Assembly: GCA_914767715.1 (NCBI GenBank)
Contig: OU612067.1
Location: 15,259,001 to 15,323,000, forward strand
DNA length: 64,000 bases
Direction of reading: 5' to 3'
From: Membranipora membranacea
Lineage: Eukaryota > Bryozoa > Gymnolaemata > Cheilostomatida > Membraniporidae
The notes below the pieces were generated by a model. The model saw only the letters and a program-made list of their open reading frames with translations. It was not told where the DNA came from and ran no database searches. The position numbers and the translations under genes are program-made. Below, piece after piece: positions 36,201 to 48,200 of this stretch (position 1 is the first letter of the stretch; every line of letters starts with the position of its first letter).

Positions 36201-39200
36201 ATTTGCAAAATCATGGGCATATGTCAAATTGAAATATCATTTTTGGTTTTAAGGGACATGTTCTGTCAAAGGTCTTGCACCCACACATTCATGGGGCATC
36301 TCAGTGAACAACTTAGGGACCCATCAGATTCACCCACCGTGGGTGAATCTGATTCTATCATTGTCAGAGTGAATTTTATAACCTCATAAAAATATTTGGT
36401 TGTCAAAACTTCTATAGGAAGCCTCTAGATATCATCCTTATGTGCCATTCTTTTTCTCCTACTCTGTGATTCGATTTGTAAACATATTTTGTGTGTTGTG
36501 TCGCTGGAATATTCCATCCCTTGGGGGTTTTGACGTATCGCCCAGATAGTTTGCTGTCTGTCATTCTTGTACCAAGCCATGCAGATTCGCTTTAGTCGAT
36601 ACCTGTCTACAGGCTATTGATCATGTTTGTCGCGCCGTGATATTGTTTGTTGTGATTGCCAGACCTCTCCCCCACTTTCTTCTCCCACTATTCCCTTGAT
36701 GATCGGTGAGATTGTGTCTGTTCCTGTTTACGCATCTTGTCATGCTGACGTTGTCCCGGTGATGACACAACGCAAACAGCTACAGGCCCTTTTACAATCT
36801 GTAAACAACAAAAAGGAACTAGCTCCTGATAAATAGATTACTAAAGCTTCTAAATTGCGGAACCAAAACAAGATTGGGGTACTGCCACAGGTCAGTTGTG
36901 ACGTTTGACTTAGTTTGGGTTGCAGTGATGTGAGAAATTTCAAAGCTGCCTGAAATTAAGCTCTGTGCTTGATTGAATGTCATGCGACTTTGCCAGAGTG
37001 GTGCCTTATTGCTTCAGAATTTATATGATCAATGTGCCATCTAAAATATTAAAGCTAGCAAAAGATTTTGACCCAAAGGAAGATAACCAAGTCTTTCTAA
37101 GAAAGAGATGGTAAGATTTTGATTTTTTCCATTTTTAGTTAACAAAAATTACCTTCTTGGTACAAGTGTTGCTATCTGCTTCTGCATATATGCCATACAT
37201 CTCCACCTCCATAAAAAGTAAGCAATATTACAGAAAAAAGTCCTCCAAATATATTTTGCAGCATATTGTGATGTTCTAGTGTAATAATAGATATGCTGCC
37301 AAATTTCCTTTCAATGATTACATTTGAATGCAAACTGAATGAAAATACCTCGAGTACGATCAGTTAGGGTTGTGCATGTGAACTGTTCATTTACGATTTG
37401 TCAAGGCATAATATGAGCCCCCCAGACTTTTGCCCCCCCCCCACCCGCCAGCAGCCCCCCAAGGAGGGTTAAGGCACTATGTTTGATGTCATTCTGATAA
37501 GATCAAAACAGGAAATGGATAAGTAGGTAATAGGAAAATGGGTAAGTTTTACTATTGGAAATATCCAAGCCCCTAGAACACGTATCTTGATAACTCGCCA
37601 CATTGAATTTTGAAAATATAATATTATTTGGGGCAACTGAGAAAAAATCGAGGGTTATTAATCTACATCATGTAATCAAACAATTCGAATTCACGTTTCT
37701 GTCTTCGAAATGCCTTCTGCCCAGCTTCCCAAGCAACATTTCCCAGACAAATATCCTATGAAAACAAAAAGATTGATTTCCGTTCGTTTTAAATAAACTT
37801 TTGTCTTATAATTTCAAAGCTGCCTTCATTACCAGGCTGTTACAACCTAATAATCATCTGTGAGAGATCTCCCCCACATTGTCTGTGGGCCCTACCTTGC
37901 CTCTCATGGCTGCAAAGAACGTTCTAAGGTGTCAAACAATTTGTATGTGCGTTAGTATGAGATCCATCTTGATTGACATTATGAGATATAGCTTGTATGT
38001 GATAGTATGATAGGGCTAAAGGCCTGGATTTACCCTGAAGCAATACTCTGCCTACTCTGTCGATACGAGTGACGTTTTCCTGGTCTACTGGGAGCTCATC
38101 AAGTTACTGTATAGATTTATTCCCTAAATGTCAGCAGTCGACATTAGAATGTGGATCAGGGGCGTACAGATTAGTGAGGTAGGGGTTCTGATGTAAGAAC
38201 TTGGTCTATGATTAACACTACTCATGCTTCTAGAAGCTGTTTGATTTAAGCAAAACAAGTTAAGCGGTTTGAAACGTGTGTGACGCAAGGAGCAAAGTGT
38301 GACATAGCAGTCTTTACTTCAAGTTTGTCAAAGTTTGGGGTAGTTACGCAATATGATTACACCCCTTTGTGAGTGTTTTTGTGAGCGTAGCTCTTGGCTA
38401 TAGTAGTTTGATGGCTACATATTGAGGAGTTTAGAAGGATAATTCCCTGTGGCGTCACCTGTTTAATTCCCGATGACATTCAGGTGTACCGAGTGTCTAT
38501 ATATGTATGTGTGTCACCTTATACCCTGATTGTTGCATGCTGCCTTAGCTTGATTATGATAATGATTACGTTTTCATCATTTCTATGGCGCTACTATGCG
38601 ATATTACCTCATAATAATGGGTTTGGAGAGTTTTCATGTTAAGCACTTAAAAGCTGACAGTATTGGGGATATGAGATCAGTTTACTATAGATTGTTGATA
38701 TAATACACAGTAGCATTTCAAGGTGACATTTACCTGTGGATTCTCAATGAGAAACTTGGTATCGATAAAAATTTCTCGAGAGGATTTGCACTTTTTTTTT
38801 TCTTCTGCACCTTAGCAAAGTGAAACCCATCGTCAATTAAGAAATCATTATAAAATGGATATACCAATACCTAATGGACAAGCTATAAAGGGTAATTACT
38901 GCTATCATCAATACTGACTGCCTCTTCTCTAAATATTTGTTGTTAGAAAATTAATATCTCCGTTTCAACAGAGACTATAGATTATCTATAGTCTCTGGTT
39001 TCAATCAATAACAGAAAACTGGGAATTGAGCTTCTCTTGTTCTAAAAGGTCAAGACACAGGTGTGTTTTTTACCTTTTTCTTTGCAGATTTTCAATAAAC
39101 TTCCATTCCACTGAGTTGTTGTGCATTTACTGAGCTTTTTTATAATTTGAAAGATGGAAATGTGCCTTCTCACAGAAAAGCCGTACGTTCATATTCACAC

Positions 39201-42200
39201 TCGCCAGACGAAGCACATCATGAGCTAATAACCTACGCACAGGGTGGTCTGGACACTGCTCGACTTCCATCAGCTAACACGTTAACTGCACAAAGGCTAT
39301 GTTCTCTACGGTAAGTGGTGTCAAATTGTGGTGAGTTCATAAATTATTATTGTTTGCGAAACCATCCCCAGTAATTCATAGACAACTCCAAATATGAAGC
39401 ACACAATTGTTAGCAATCAACCACACACATTTCCTCAGTTTGTCAAAACATAGAAGTTTTGGGGCGATCGGATCTTCCCTCTCTGGAATTGCCTTCTGTG
39501 TTTTGCTATCAAGGCCCAACTGAGGACTTCAAAGATTATTTCAGTTTGTTCGATATTTTTACAAACGGTGGCTGCTAGAAGTCAACTCTTTGCTATTTTT
39601 TGTGTCAAACCATGGACAGAAAGACCAGTTTGTAGGGAGAAACGCTGTATTGTTAATACCTTGACGCATCCATACTCTAATTTGATAATATTGCAGGATG
39701 CAGCATTTAGTAGAGCTGTTGGAAAATGGAGATCAAGTCAACCCTACAGAAATCATAAAAAATCTGAAATATTCCAAATCGGTTCTTGACACTGTTTATC
39801 ATGAAGAGAAAAAGTGAGTAATGTTAGATATAATATACTTTCTATTTTATTACGTTTTACTGATGAAATTCTCTATATGCTACACAAAAACATGTATGAC
39901 TTTGAAGGTGGCTAGAAAACAAGAGGAGCTGTAGCAGCCAAACTCTCGTTGTCATCATTTCTTTTGTGATATTGGCATTTCTTTCGGTCTTTCAGTAAGA
40001 TCTATTTTGTTTCCATTTTAAAGAAGATTGGTGGGCATATCGCACAATCTGCAGTTTGGGATCGATATGTCTGGAGGGTCTCTATCACAATTTGATTACA
40101 ATTTGGGCAGTTCCTGATTGATATCTGCTGTTTGTTGGTCTTCATTAAGTTTAGTATTCACTTGGAATGATGGATATGAATTACCTAAAAAAAGGTTAAA
40201 TATGATTCCGTTCTCCTGGAATGGTGATCAATTGAGGACCATACTACCCGCCAGTACGGATATTAGAAGAAATATGCATTAATTTTCACTATTTATTTGG
40301 CTATGGTTTATTGGAGAGGTTTCAGAGGGAGATTCTGCCATGTGCATTTTGGCTAGGCTATGAAGTCATAGAAATTAATTGTACGAGAAAAAAACCCTGG
40401 TGAATGGCCTTAGCAATGTCATGAAGTGACATTTTTCCATATAGTGTTGATAATTTTGTTGAGGCAGCATTTGATGAGTGTTAATCTGATAATACTATTG
40501 ATTTATGACACTATTAATGAGCTTTAGATAAGTGCTTTCACCTCTATCTCTTCAATAGTACCTATTTCATCACTTACTACTCAACGGGGCAGATAAAAAT
40601 TGATCACAAAAATAACGCATCAGCTATTTACTAGACCAAGTTTGGTCCATTGGCTTGCATTCTGAGTTGCTCCCCATCCACTGGCCATGCCGAAGTTGGA
40701 TGGGGGCAACTGGAATGCAGGCAATTGGATTAATCCTGATCTAGCTATTAACAGATGCAGGATGGGGGAGGGGGTGAATCAGGGCCTTTGTACCTGTGAT
40801 TTACGGAAAGGCTGTTACATCTACATTTTAGTAGTTTGTTTCTTCTATTAAAATATTGTTCTATCACATCACGGCTTGTTGAAGTAGTGCCATGCCACCA
40901 GCATCTTAAAAGGAAGCGGTTTATAAAATTTTGGTGACAAACTCAGACTACTTTATTTTGCTTGCATGCCCATTCCGTCAGTTGAATGTGACGAAGCTAT
41001 GATTAGTGTTAAGTTGAATCTGCCGGGAGTTTTGCTCCATATCAATATTGGCCTATAATCATCAGTTTAGTAACAGGTATTCGTCTGGAGAGCTATATAA
41101 TTGCTAGTGGTGACGCCATTATTCCCAAATAAATAGTGTTGGGACAATCAACGCCTTCCCTTAACCTGCAGTATAAACATTGTGCAGGAATCCAGTATAT
41201 GCTCCTGCTCCATTAAAGGGCAACCAAGGTCTCAAACATGTTCTCATTGATTGATAGCAGATTGCACCTTCTGCATATGGGAAATAGGGAAAAAGACCAA
41301 ATCTAATTCGGATGATTATTCAGCCAGAGTTATTGGGAAACATTTCATCCATCAGGTACTCAAACTCAGTTCAAATAGAATACCACAGAGCAGTTTCCTG
41401 TTCCTGTTATTATTTAGCCTGTACTCTATCATCATAACAGCAATGTCTTGGAACCTCCCCTAAATTGAAGTGTTACCCAGCTTAGAGTCAGCAACTACTT
41501 CGAGTTTTGCTTCACGTAATGCACAAAGCTGATGCTGCCTAGCACATTATTTACTACCCATTAATGATTTGCTGCGAAACCTTGGTTGCCCTTTAAAGGG
41601 TGCAGAACCACTTACTGAATGGATATTGAGAAAGGTAATTAGATTAGGAGTTGTGATCACCTGTAAAATGAGCAGATAACTCAAGCTTAATTTGTTGTAA
41701 ATGTTATATAAATGATATAGATATCATAATCAATTGTCTCTGATTGGATTAATGTTTCAGACGTAGTAAGGGGATCAGAAAGAACAACGTTAATCTGACC
41801 TACATCAAAAGTTATGTCAAGTACTGTATTGTAATGTTGTCTGTTTCGTCGAGCAGCTTTGTCTTTTTGTGGTTCTGTTTGTCACTTAATTGTGCTCTTG
41901 TGAGGAGAATCGTACATATCAGTCATGTACAGCGTCTGCATATTTATACTCATATGTCCTGTGATGTCACTTGTAGGGCCTCATATTATTTTTGAGTGTA
42001 CCTAAAACAAGCACAATACCCGCCTCATTGGACTGAGCCAAATTCATTATTATGCTTTTTTCAACGTTCATACAGTTCTGCATCAATCTCAATGGTTCAA
42101 TACTATAACAGGGTTTGATTGTCCCTGTCATAGAGCTAATATAGTCTACTAAAAAACATCTTATGCTCAACAAAAGCATTTTGTGATCTCATGTCTGTGA

Positions 42201-45200
42201 CATGTTTGTTGAATGTCTTGTAGTTTGTCCTTGATGAAGCTGATATTTAGTTACATGGTAACGTTGCGTTTTTGTGTTATTCTCTTCCCGTCCTTAGTCT
42301 GAGCAATCAACTTGTGTCTAGCATCTGGAGAGCTGGTTCAAGGCCTCCCAAACTCCCACCTGTAGGAGTTCCACCAGTTTTCCAGATGGCATTCAGGTTG
42401 ATCGGCCAGTCTACCCTCCCTCGTATCTCATGCCCTAACTCATCTTGTTTCTCTTTGAGGAGATATTTCCAATAGCCTCCAAGTTTTCATTGTATTACCA
42501 TCATTTGTTGTATCAAACCAAACTCCCGGAAAATCAGTATCTTTGTGTCCCTCTAAATTTCCCTTCCATCAGGCAGAACTAAACTCAACTGTTGTTTCTG
42601 AGTTCATTTTGAAGAGCTTTTGTTGAGCCTTTCTTTAGAGTCATTGATTCATTCGGCTCTGTCCCCTTTTCAGCTTCACTGACCTATATATCCTGTCCCC
42701 CTAATTGTCTCGGCTCTCTTTTATTAAATAGACGAAACAGTGATTTGCTAAATTCTGCAGTTAGCATCACTCCTGGTTTACGGTAGGTATAATCCTCAGA
42801 ACCCACCTTGCATCTGTGTTTATCCCTGCTGTTTTTGTGTGAGATAATTTGTTGTGTGTCCTAGCTTACTAAACAACTTTGATGCATTTGTATTTTGTTT
42901 TATTTTTTGTCCCCCTCGAAAATGAATGCTTTCAGTGTGCGAATAACGTGTTATCCTTAGTCCAACCTAAAAATATTGTTTCTTAACTTGAGTGTTTCCT
43001 ATTGACAAACTCACATACCTCTAATTTTAGGTTTACCACATTTTATTTTTGCTAAGTATGTTCATTTGTATCGAAGGCACTGCCGGTGAAACATGGATCC
43101 CCAGCAGCTTTAGAACATGTTTTTTGCAAATCCAGCCAGCAATGGTGTTTTGACCCCATCATATATTGTCTGTAAAACTGCTGAGTTACTAAGGATCCTT
43201 TATTCATGTTATCCTACGTGTTCTTCTCATATCCCGTGCATTGTCTGGTCTAAGTGTAATCTTCGGAAGCACTGATATGAATTCATTGAGATACGTATGT
43301 GGTTGTAAGTATGTCAACTGATACCGTAAATGAATGGATGAAGGGAAAGGACAGAAAAATCCGCATTTCTCTTATCGCAGACAAAAGCGCACAAAGCCTA
43401 GACGTAGTTTAAGCGCTTAAGCTGTGTTGTGATAGCTAGTAGTAGCATTTCAATGTCGACCGCATAATGAAATGCTACTACCAGCTATCTCGACACAGAT
43501 TAAGCACTTAAACTACCTAGGTCCTAGACGGCAGCATGGTAGTTACGGAATTAGCACCCATACTTATTTTGTTACAGGCGACTGTTTGATGATGAGGATG
43601 TATTAGATGAGGTCGGACCCGACGCCGTCCCCTCTGAGGTCAGAGAATGGTTAGCTCAGACATTCACCAAGTCAGCGGCTGCCACAAAGGTCAGAGGTGA
43701 ACGGCCAAAGTTTAAGAGTGTCGCTAATGCAATCAGAGCTGGAATCATGGTCGATAAGTATGTTTATCTTTCTGCCTAAAATATATGCTTGCATTACGAT
43801 GAGGCAAATATAAAAAATAAGGTCATATGTCCAGTGGAGACCTGTTGGGGAAAAAGGGAGACAACTTCCATAAGAATTTGCTGTCTCATTAGCATTAGGG
43901 AATAGTGATCTTGTTTTACCATGTAATTTAGTTAATTATCCACCAGTTGCTGGTCTTACAAATTCGCGATCAGTTGTTTTTTCAATCTGTCATTTACAGG
44001 CTAGGTCACTTCAAATCAATCACCTTTGTCACAACAGTTTTTCATCGCAGTTTAAGATGATTTTTCAGACACGGTCTTCAATTCATATCTGTCTAACCTC
44101 CCGTTTATTTTTTTATAGGATATATAGACGAGTATCATCTGCAGGAGCAGATTATCATAAACCACCTCCCCCTGAAGTGGCCAAGTGCTTAGAAAGCTTA
44201 GATAAATGGAGCTTTGATATATGGGAGCTAAACAAAGTCAGTGAGAACAGGTCGCTGAGATATCTCGGCTATGAGCTGATACACAGGCAGGGTCTCATTA
44301 ATAAACTAAGGGTACGTCACACCACATTTAAGTTTATGATAGGGGGATACTGGGGCACACTACAATTTATTATGAAAGAGACTGAGGCTATTTTCCTTTC
44401 CTCTAACTCCTTGGTTAGACCGAACTGTATAAGTCCAAGCGCATTACCCTAGGGAATAAAAGCGATCGTAAGAGGAAAAGTTTGCCATTTTGAACAGGCT
44501 TGAAATAGCAACCTTTTAAAACTAGTTAAAATTTACTTGCCCTCGTTTATACTACATGGACTCTCACTTCAATTAGGCAAAAGACAAATTTTTTGTCACC
44601 CTCAAACTAGCTTAACTTAATTTCAGTTTACATTTACTGTACTAGGGTATGTAGGACAGTGTTCCATTTGCGATCCTAAGTACGCTGCAATCCTCACGAT
44701 CCAATCCTCTAGGGGCAGCCATCTTTTCTTTATTGAGCAATTAGGAATTCAGTGAAACGAGAACGCATTAGGATTTGGTTGAGTTGACCGATATACAGAG
44801 TCGTTAATTAGGTGGAGCACACAGTAAACAGCAATGAAAAGTGTTGCCAATGTTGTTCAATTTGTTAGGTTAAGCCTTAATCAAGTATGATCTGATTTGC
44901 CTGTATTCGAAGCTGCTGCTGTCAACTAGAGGGGAAACAACTCAAAATGCAGTCAAGACGGATAGTTCTTGCTCCAGACATGACCAGTGCTGCTTCCTTA
45001 CCTTATACTTCCTACACCTACACTTTTCTCAGAAGCAGGATAGTTTGCAGTGAAAACCTATGAACCTATAAAGACCAACTTGAGCCACATATCTTTCTTG
45101 ATTTATTTTAGATAAACACAGCATGCTTGGATAACTTCCTATCGTCATTAGAAGTTGGATATAGTAAATTTCACAATCCATATCATAACCTCATACACGG

Positions 45201-48200
45201 CGCAGATGTAGCACACACCACATACTACCTCCTACACCAAAGTTCTCTCACCGTAAGTCAATACCTCCTACTGCGCTTACGGTAACTTTAACCTTATTCT
45301 CGCTGCTTTGTAGCCACAATGGCCAAAGTGAATAAGTTTAAGTGCTTGGATTTTGGTCTACTAGCGGTATATTATCAACAAAAACGACTCACTTTAAACT
45401 TAGAATGGTTTTATCTACACAACTATATGGTGGCGATTTTGACCAATTTAGCCGAGAATGATCCAACTTTTTGTGAAGTAGAACTGAAAAGCATTCAAAG
45501 TAATTTACTGCCATTGTGCCCCTTGAATTGAAAATTCCCACCGCCTTAAAAATATAGCTTAGACCTCATTTTCTTTATATGTGGGTTGCATTCGGTAAGT
45601 GTCATTAATTATGGTCAGAGTGCGTTCTGCAGGAAAAGACAAATCCCTTAAGCGGCTAGGTTTCTCTAATTTGGTTTATATTGTTTTGATAGAGGTGGTT
45701 AACAGATTTAGAAGTGTTTGCATGTATAGTAGCAGCTTTGATACATGATTACGAACATACAGGAACTACTAACAACTACCACATAATGGCTGGGTAAGAT
45801 TTATAGACTGCCTGCAGCCCTAGCCAATGTGTTGGCTCTGATTGGCTGGTGGGTGGGTGGGAGAAGGCCAATGCCAGGCCATCTGTAGGTATCAATTGAG
45901 GTATAGAGAAAGTGAAACTGTATACCTCTTCATTTCACTATACCCCAATAGGTACTTTCAGGAAAGTACCATCTGACCTGGCATTGGTTCTCTCCCACTC
46001 ACCAGTCAATCAGTGCCAACATATTGGCTAGGATGCCCCTGTGTCCAGATAAATGTACCTCTTCTGTTTTTTTGTTGTTGTGTCTTCTGAATTTTTTGTT
46101 TCGGTTCGGCAGTTAATACTGGTATGAGATTACCTTGGTACCTTCTTAGCGAGAGACCCATATAAAACAATTCTGGAACACATGTGTAAATCAAAATACA
46201 CCTCATGTCAAAATTGAATCTATTGCCCTGTTAGTCTTTAGGAGTTGTCTCCTTTCTTTCATTGGACCACCATTTTTAGTTTAACAAGACTCTTGTTAAT
46301 CTATATTGTTTGCGTTCTGATGATGACATTCATTCATCTTTACAGATCTAGATTAGCCGGATTGTATAATGATAAGTCAGTCTTAGAGAATCATCATCTC
46401 TCCTCCTGTTTTGAGTTGATGAAATCGTCGGAGCGTAACATAGTCTCAGGACTGAAGACAGAACAGTATAGAGAATTCAGATCTCTGGTTATTGACATGG
46501 TGCTGGCTACGGATATGTCCAGTCACTTCACACAAATCAAAAATATGAAATCACTTCTCGCCCATCCAGAAAAGTGAGCTATTTATTAGTGTATACACTC
46601 CACAAAAACCGCAACAATTTTCTAAACTTTCTTGCTTAAATTCCAATGCAGATCCTGTTCAGCCTGATTTATCATAATGTTGTTTGCTCCAACATTTTTG
46701 ATGACCATCCTTCGTAGGAAAATGCCCACTTATTCCATGTATTACCTTACAAAAGTCCACCACGATAAAGTTGATCAAGCTTGCCTGCATTATGAGTTTC
46801 ATACCCTCATATTTGTGATAGTAGGGGCAGCAACTCCAAACACAATCAATGTAACTTGATCTGACCTGTTCTGACCTGTTCTAATACAGTGACGAATTCA
46901 TGGTTGAATGGTGGTACGCAATTGCTAGGACTAATGACTCACCTTTACCTTACAGTATAGAGAAATCAAAAGTGCTGTCGCTGGTGTTACATGCTGCCGA
47001 CATTTCACACCCCTCTAAGCTGTGGAGAGTACACAAACCTTGGACAGATCTACTTATGCAAGAATTCTTCAATCAGGGTGATAAAGAAAAAGAACAGGGA
47101 CTGCCCTGTTCACCCCTCTGTGATAGAAATACTACTCCAGTAGCTGAGTCTCAAGTAGGTCAGTACCACACAGCCAATCATATGCTCAATCCTATTTAAG
47201 ACATTACTAAGTGACCAATAAACTATTTAGACACAAAGTAAGTGCTAGTAATAACTAGGATGTACTGACCAATCATGTCTGGTATACTAATGAAGTGAGT
47301 ATCAGCCAATCACACAGGATACTAGAGTCGTGCAGTGCATACAATTCGACAGCGCAAATCAAAAAATTTGAAAATGTCTCAACTCCATGCCAATTGGCAT
47401 TGTTATATTCCTCTGAAAACAGCTAGAGCATCATGTTTAACAGTAAAACTGCAGACATTGAACCAGCGGCCTGAGGGTAGCAGTTTTTTAGAAGTGACCT
47501 GTAGGACCAGAAAACGAAAATCTGAGTATATATCTCCTCTGCATATATTTCACAGGCTTCATCAACATCATTGTACAGCCCACTATGAATGTCCTCGGTG
47601 ATATGCTCGAGAAAATAGCCCAAGTCTTTGAAAAATCAGCAAACAGTACCACAGCAGCCAAAAAGGCAGACACTTCATCAGATGCTAACCACGAGAAAAG
47701 TACAACTAAATCAGGTAGGCTGGTTATGTTTTAATGTTGAGCAACATTTGAAGCCCAATATTGTAAAATTTGTAAGAGCATAACACATTCACCTCGGTGA
47801 ATATCCTTGTATAGTATTGGAGGCAGCAGATAGAAATCTAAACTTCTCTATCAACCACAAGCTACAAGCTACCACTACTACAAAATACAAGTTTTCTGAA
47901 ATAGATCTGATCTCTAAGCTATGCTAGCCCTGGTACAGAGGTAGACGAGGTTGAATTCAATGTACGTGAATCTAATTCTGTGACTGAGTCTCAGCAGAGG
48001 GTGAGAAACTCTGCATTAAGCAAACTGGATCAACTTTTTCTCTGCACCAACCTTCATGTTCTGGCAGATGTAATTGAGGAACATATCATCATCAAAACAA
48101 TCTGATTTTTTCTTGCAGAGTCTCCGATTAAATTGCTCAGACCGTGGGACGATCACTTGAAGGTGAACCGAGAGAAATGGGCAAAGTTGGCATCTCTGGC

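Larger units (their letters stand above)
39814..43577. other. PDE1 intron sequence
   Basis: It carries the TTAA-flanked element at 41217 and the hairpin at 43400. An imperfect inverted repeat near 40655-40730 (TTGCATTCTGAGTTGC and GCAACTGGAATGCAG) may be another small foldback. Between 42270 and 42480 a CT-rich stretch has a short open frame with no recognisable product. Confidence 0.4.

Noticed and set aside
39175-39180. PDE1 acceptor directly after CTCACAG (exon from 39176)
   Set aside because: With a phase-1 upstream exon this reads into a stop. The AG at 39179-39180 keeps the frame.
47101-47154. PDE1 donor at CAA|GTAGGT (47154)
   Set aside because: It would end in phase 0, but the next exon needs one leftover base. 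The donor four bases later (47158) restores the conserved SQVGF motif.
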